Source of the DNA: Gemmatimonadales bacterium
Lineage (GTDB): Bacteria; Gemmatimonadota; Gemmatimonadetes; Gemmatimonadales; GWC2-71-9
DNA length: 5,703 nucleotides
Assembly (NCBI GenBank): GCA_030601605.1
Contig: JAUVTI010000132.1
Span: 1-5,703 of the forward strand
Direction: 5' to 3'
The position numbers were made by a program, and so were the translations under genes. Position 1 is the first letter of the stretch; each line of letters starts with the position of its first letter. The notes beneath the pieces were generated by a model. The model did no database searches. It was not told the DNA's origin and worked only from the letters and a program-made list of their open reading frames with translations. Below are positions 4,336-5,703 of the stretch, piece by piece.

Positions 4336-5703
4336 TTGTCGGCCCTCGATTGGGCGCTGCTCGCGTTGGCAGCGCTCCTCACGGGCGGGCTCACGCTCTG
4401 GACGGTCCGACGCACGCGCGATGCCATCAGGCACTGGTTCGAGCGCGCCGTGCGCCGGTCCTTGCTCCAGTTCAGGGCCCGGCTCGACCGCTACAAGCTC
4501 GTCAACAAGCGCATCATCCGAGAGGACCTGATGCGCGACCCGACGGTGCTTGCCGCCATGCGGGAGCACTGCGAGAGCCAAGACATCGGCGAGCTGGACT
4601 GCCGCATCCGGGTCGAGCGCTACATCGACGAGATCGTGCCCTACTTCAACGTCCTGTCGTACTACAAGGTCGGATACAACATCGCCCGCGTGCTGGTGAA
4701 CCTGCTCTACCGGGTGTCCTCCGATTATCAGGACCGCGATGCACTCGATCGCATCCCGCGCCGCGACATCGTCGTCTACCTCATGAACCACCGCTCCAAC
4801 GCCGACTACGTAGTGGTGGCGTATGTCCTGGCCCGCGCGGTGAGCATCAGCTACGCAGTGGGCGAGTGGGCGCGCGTGTGGCCGCTCGAATACGTGTTCA
4901 AGTCGTTCGGGGCCTATTTCATCAGGCGCGGATTCCGGGAGCCGCTGTATCACGTGGTGCTGGAGCGCTACGTGCAGCTCATCACCCGCAACGGGGTCAC
5001 GCAGGGGATCTTCCTCGAGGGTGGGCTGTCGCGAGACGGAGCGTTCCGCCCCGCCAAGATCGGGCTGCTCGACCACGTGGCCCGGTCGCTGTCCGACCTG
5101 GACCCGGCACAGGACATCTGGCTGGTGCCCGTGGCGCTCAACTACGACCGGGTGCTGGAGGACCGCACGTTGATCTCGGAGCTGATTGACGCGCGCCGCC
5201 GCCCGGGGCGGCTGAGCCAGTTCGCGTCGCTGCTCCACTACCTCGCCTTCAACCTGGGGCGGGCCCTCACCGGCAACCTGCGACGCTACGGACGCGTGGC
5301 TGTGAACTTCGGCACCCCGTTATCGATGCGCGGGTGGGTGGCGCAGCACCCCGGCACACTGGAGCTCTCCAAGGAGGAGAGGCTGCCCCGGATGCAGGCC
5401 CTCGCCGACGAGGTCATGCAGCGCGTGGCCCGGATCATGCCCGTCACTCCGGTGCCGCTGGTCGCGGCCGCCCTGCTGTCCTTCCGCCAGACGGCCGTGC
5501 GGCACGAGGCGCTGCTCGACCGCATCGAGGAGTTTCGCGCTGCCCTGCTGGAGGGGGAGGCGAAACTGATCCAACCCGACCGGGACGCGGCGGCCATACT
5601 GGACCGCGCGTGGAAGATGCTCACCATGCGGCGGTTGGTGGTCCGCGCCGGTGACGACTACCTGATCATGGAGCGGCAACGGCCCCTGCTGGAGTACTAC
5701 GCG
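4336..5703 (+). CDS. plsB: PlsB-type glycerol-3-phosphate 1-O-acyltransferase (3' truncated)
   Basis: The frame starts at TTG 4336 and is open to the last base, giving 456 visible residues. It should catalyse acyl transfer from acyl-ACP or acyl-CoA to sn-1 of glycerol-3-phosphate, the first step of phospholipid synthesis, at the inner membrane face. One hydrophobic N-terminal segment (about 5-24) is followed by basic helices. The four acyltransferase blocks appear in order: I, NHRSNAD with the HX4D pair H152/D157; II, GAYFIRRGFR (192-201); III, FLEGGLSRDG (226-235), with catalytic-site E228-G229; IV, VPVALNYD (264-271). Block III has Leu where E. coli PlsB has Arg. A C-terminal region with VNFGTP, then VTPVPLVAAALL, and finally LLEYYA agrees with PlsB, which continues a little further. 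It is much shorter than the 807-residue E. coli enzyme, so the long N-terminal region is missing. It is 2 nt from the M48 stop. The acyl donor cannot be read from the sequence. Confidence 0.88.
   Translation, partial: MSALDWALLALAALLTGGLTLWTVRRTRDAIRHWFERAVRRSLLQFRARLDRYKLVNKRIIREDLMRDPTVLAAMREHCESQDIGELDCRIRVERYIDEIVPYFNVLSYYKVGYNIARVLVNLLYRVSSDYQDRDALDRIPRRDIVVYLMNHRSNADYVVVAYVLARAVSISYAVGEWARVWPLEYVFKSFGAYFIRRGFREPLYHVVLERYVQLITRNGVTQGIFLEGGLSRDGAFRPAKIGLLDHVARSLSDLDPAQDIWLVPVALNYDRVLEDRTLISELIDARRRPGRLSQFASLLHYLAFNLGRALTGNLRRYGRVAVNFGTPLSMRGWVAQHPGTLELSKEERLPRMQALADEVMQRVARIMPVTPVPLVAAALLSFRQTAVRHEALLDRIEEFRAALLEGEAKLIQPDRDAAAILDRAWKMLTMRRLVVRAGDDYLIMERQRPLLEYYA

Noticed and set aside
4350..5189. 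Plus-strand 279-codon frame within the acyltransferase gene
   Set aside because: It is Arg/Gly/Ala-rich without motifs, whereas the overlapping frame from 4336 carries all four acyltransferase blocks.
3505..5238. Long minus-strand open frame (577 codons) opposite the protease and acyltransferase genes
   Set aside because: It lies antisense to two genes with intact catalytic motifs, and its translation is His/Arg/Pro-rich low complexity typical of GC-rich antisense frames.

Overview
This is a GC-rich, almost gap-free chromosomal window with no mobile elements, CRISPR arrays or RNA genes that I can see. The coding style fits a high-GC environmental bacterium: GTG and TTG starts, 4-base stop/start overlaps, and G/C third positions. 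The degenerate-receiver AraC-type protein, the MerR-like regulator and the PlsB-type acyltransferase together remind me of Gemmatimonadota. That is an impression from family memory, not something shown by the sequence.

Layout. Positions 1-432 hold the 3' end of a plus-strand, helix-rich, TPR-like hypothetical protein. It converges on a very small minus-strand gene (464-631) for a 55-residue secreted peptide with a clear signal sequence. A GC-rich stem-loop lies between and across the two 3' ends. About 120 bp of divergent intergenic DNA follows (632-751). It carries a perfect 9-bp inverted repeat and four GGGAC boxes, three of them 21 bp apart.

From 752 to the right edge, six genes run on the plus strand with almost no gaps. 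They encode: an AraC-type DNA-binding protein with a degenerate receiver domain; a stand-alone response-regulator receiver (ATGA overlap); a MerR-like regulator (3-nt gap); a LemA-family membrane protein (44-nt gap, good Shine-Dalgarno); an M48/HtpX-like membrane zinc protease (GTGA overlap); and a PlsB-type glycerol-3-phosphate acyltransferase (2-nt gap, TTG start with a strong Shine-Dalgarno), which runs off the right edge.

How they may work together. LemA and HtpX-like M48 proteases are often neighbours, so that pair probably forms a membrane unit, perhaps for protein quality control. The acyltransferase makes the first committed intermediate of phospholipid synthesis. The overlapping stops and starts suggest coupled translation of lemA, the protease and the acyltransferase, which would link membrane-protein turnover to membrane-lipid supply. 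The three regulatory genes upstream may be co-transcribed with them or form a separate unit ending near 2661. The small exported peptide, divergent from the AraC-type gene across a shared palindrome, is the least familiar element.
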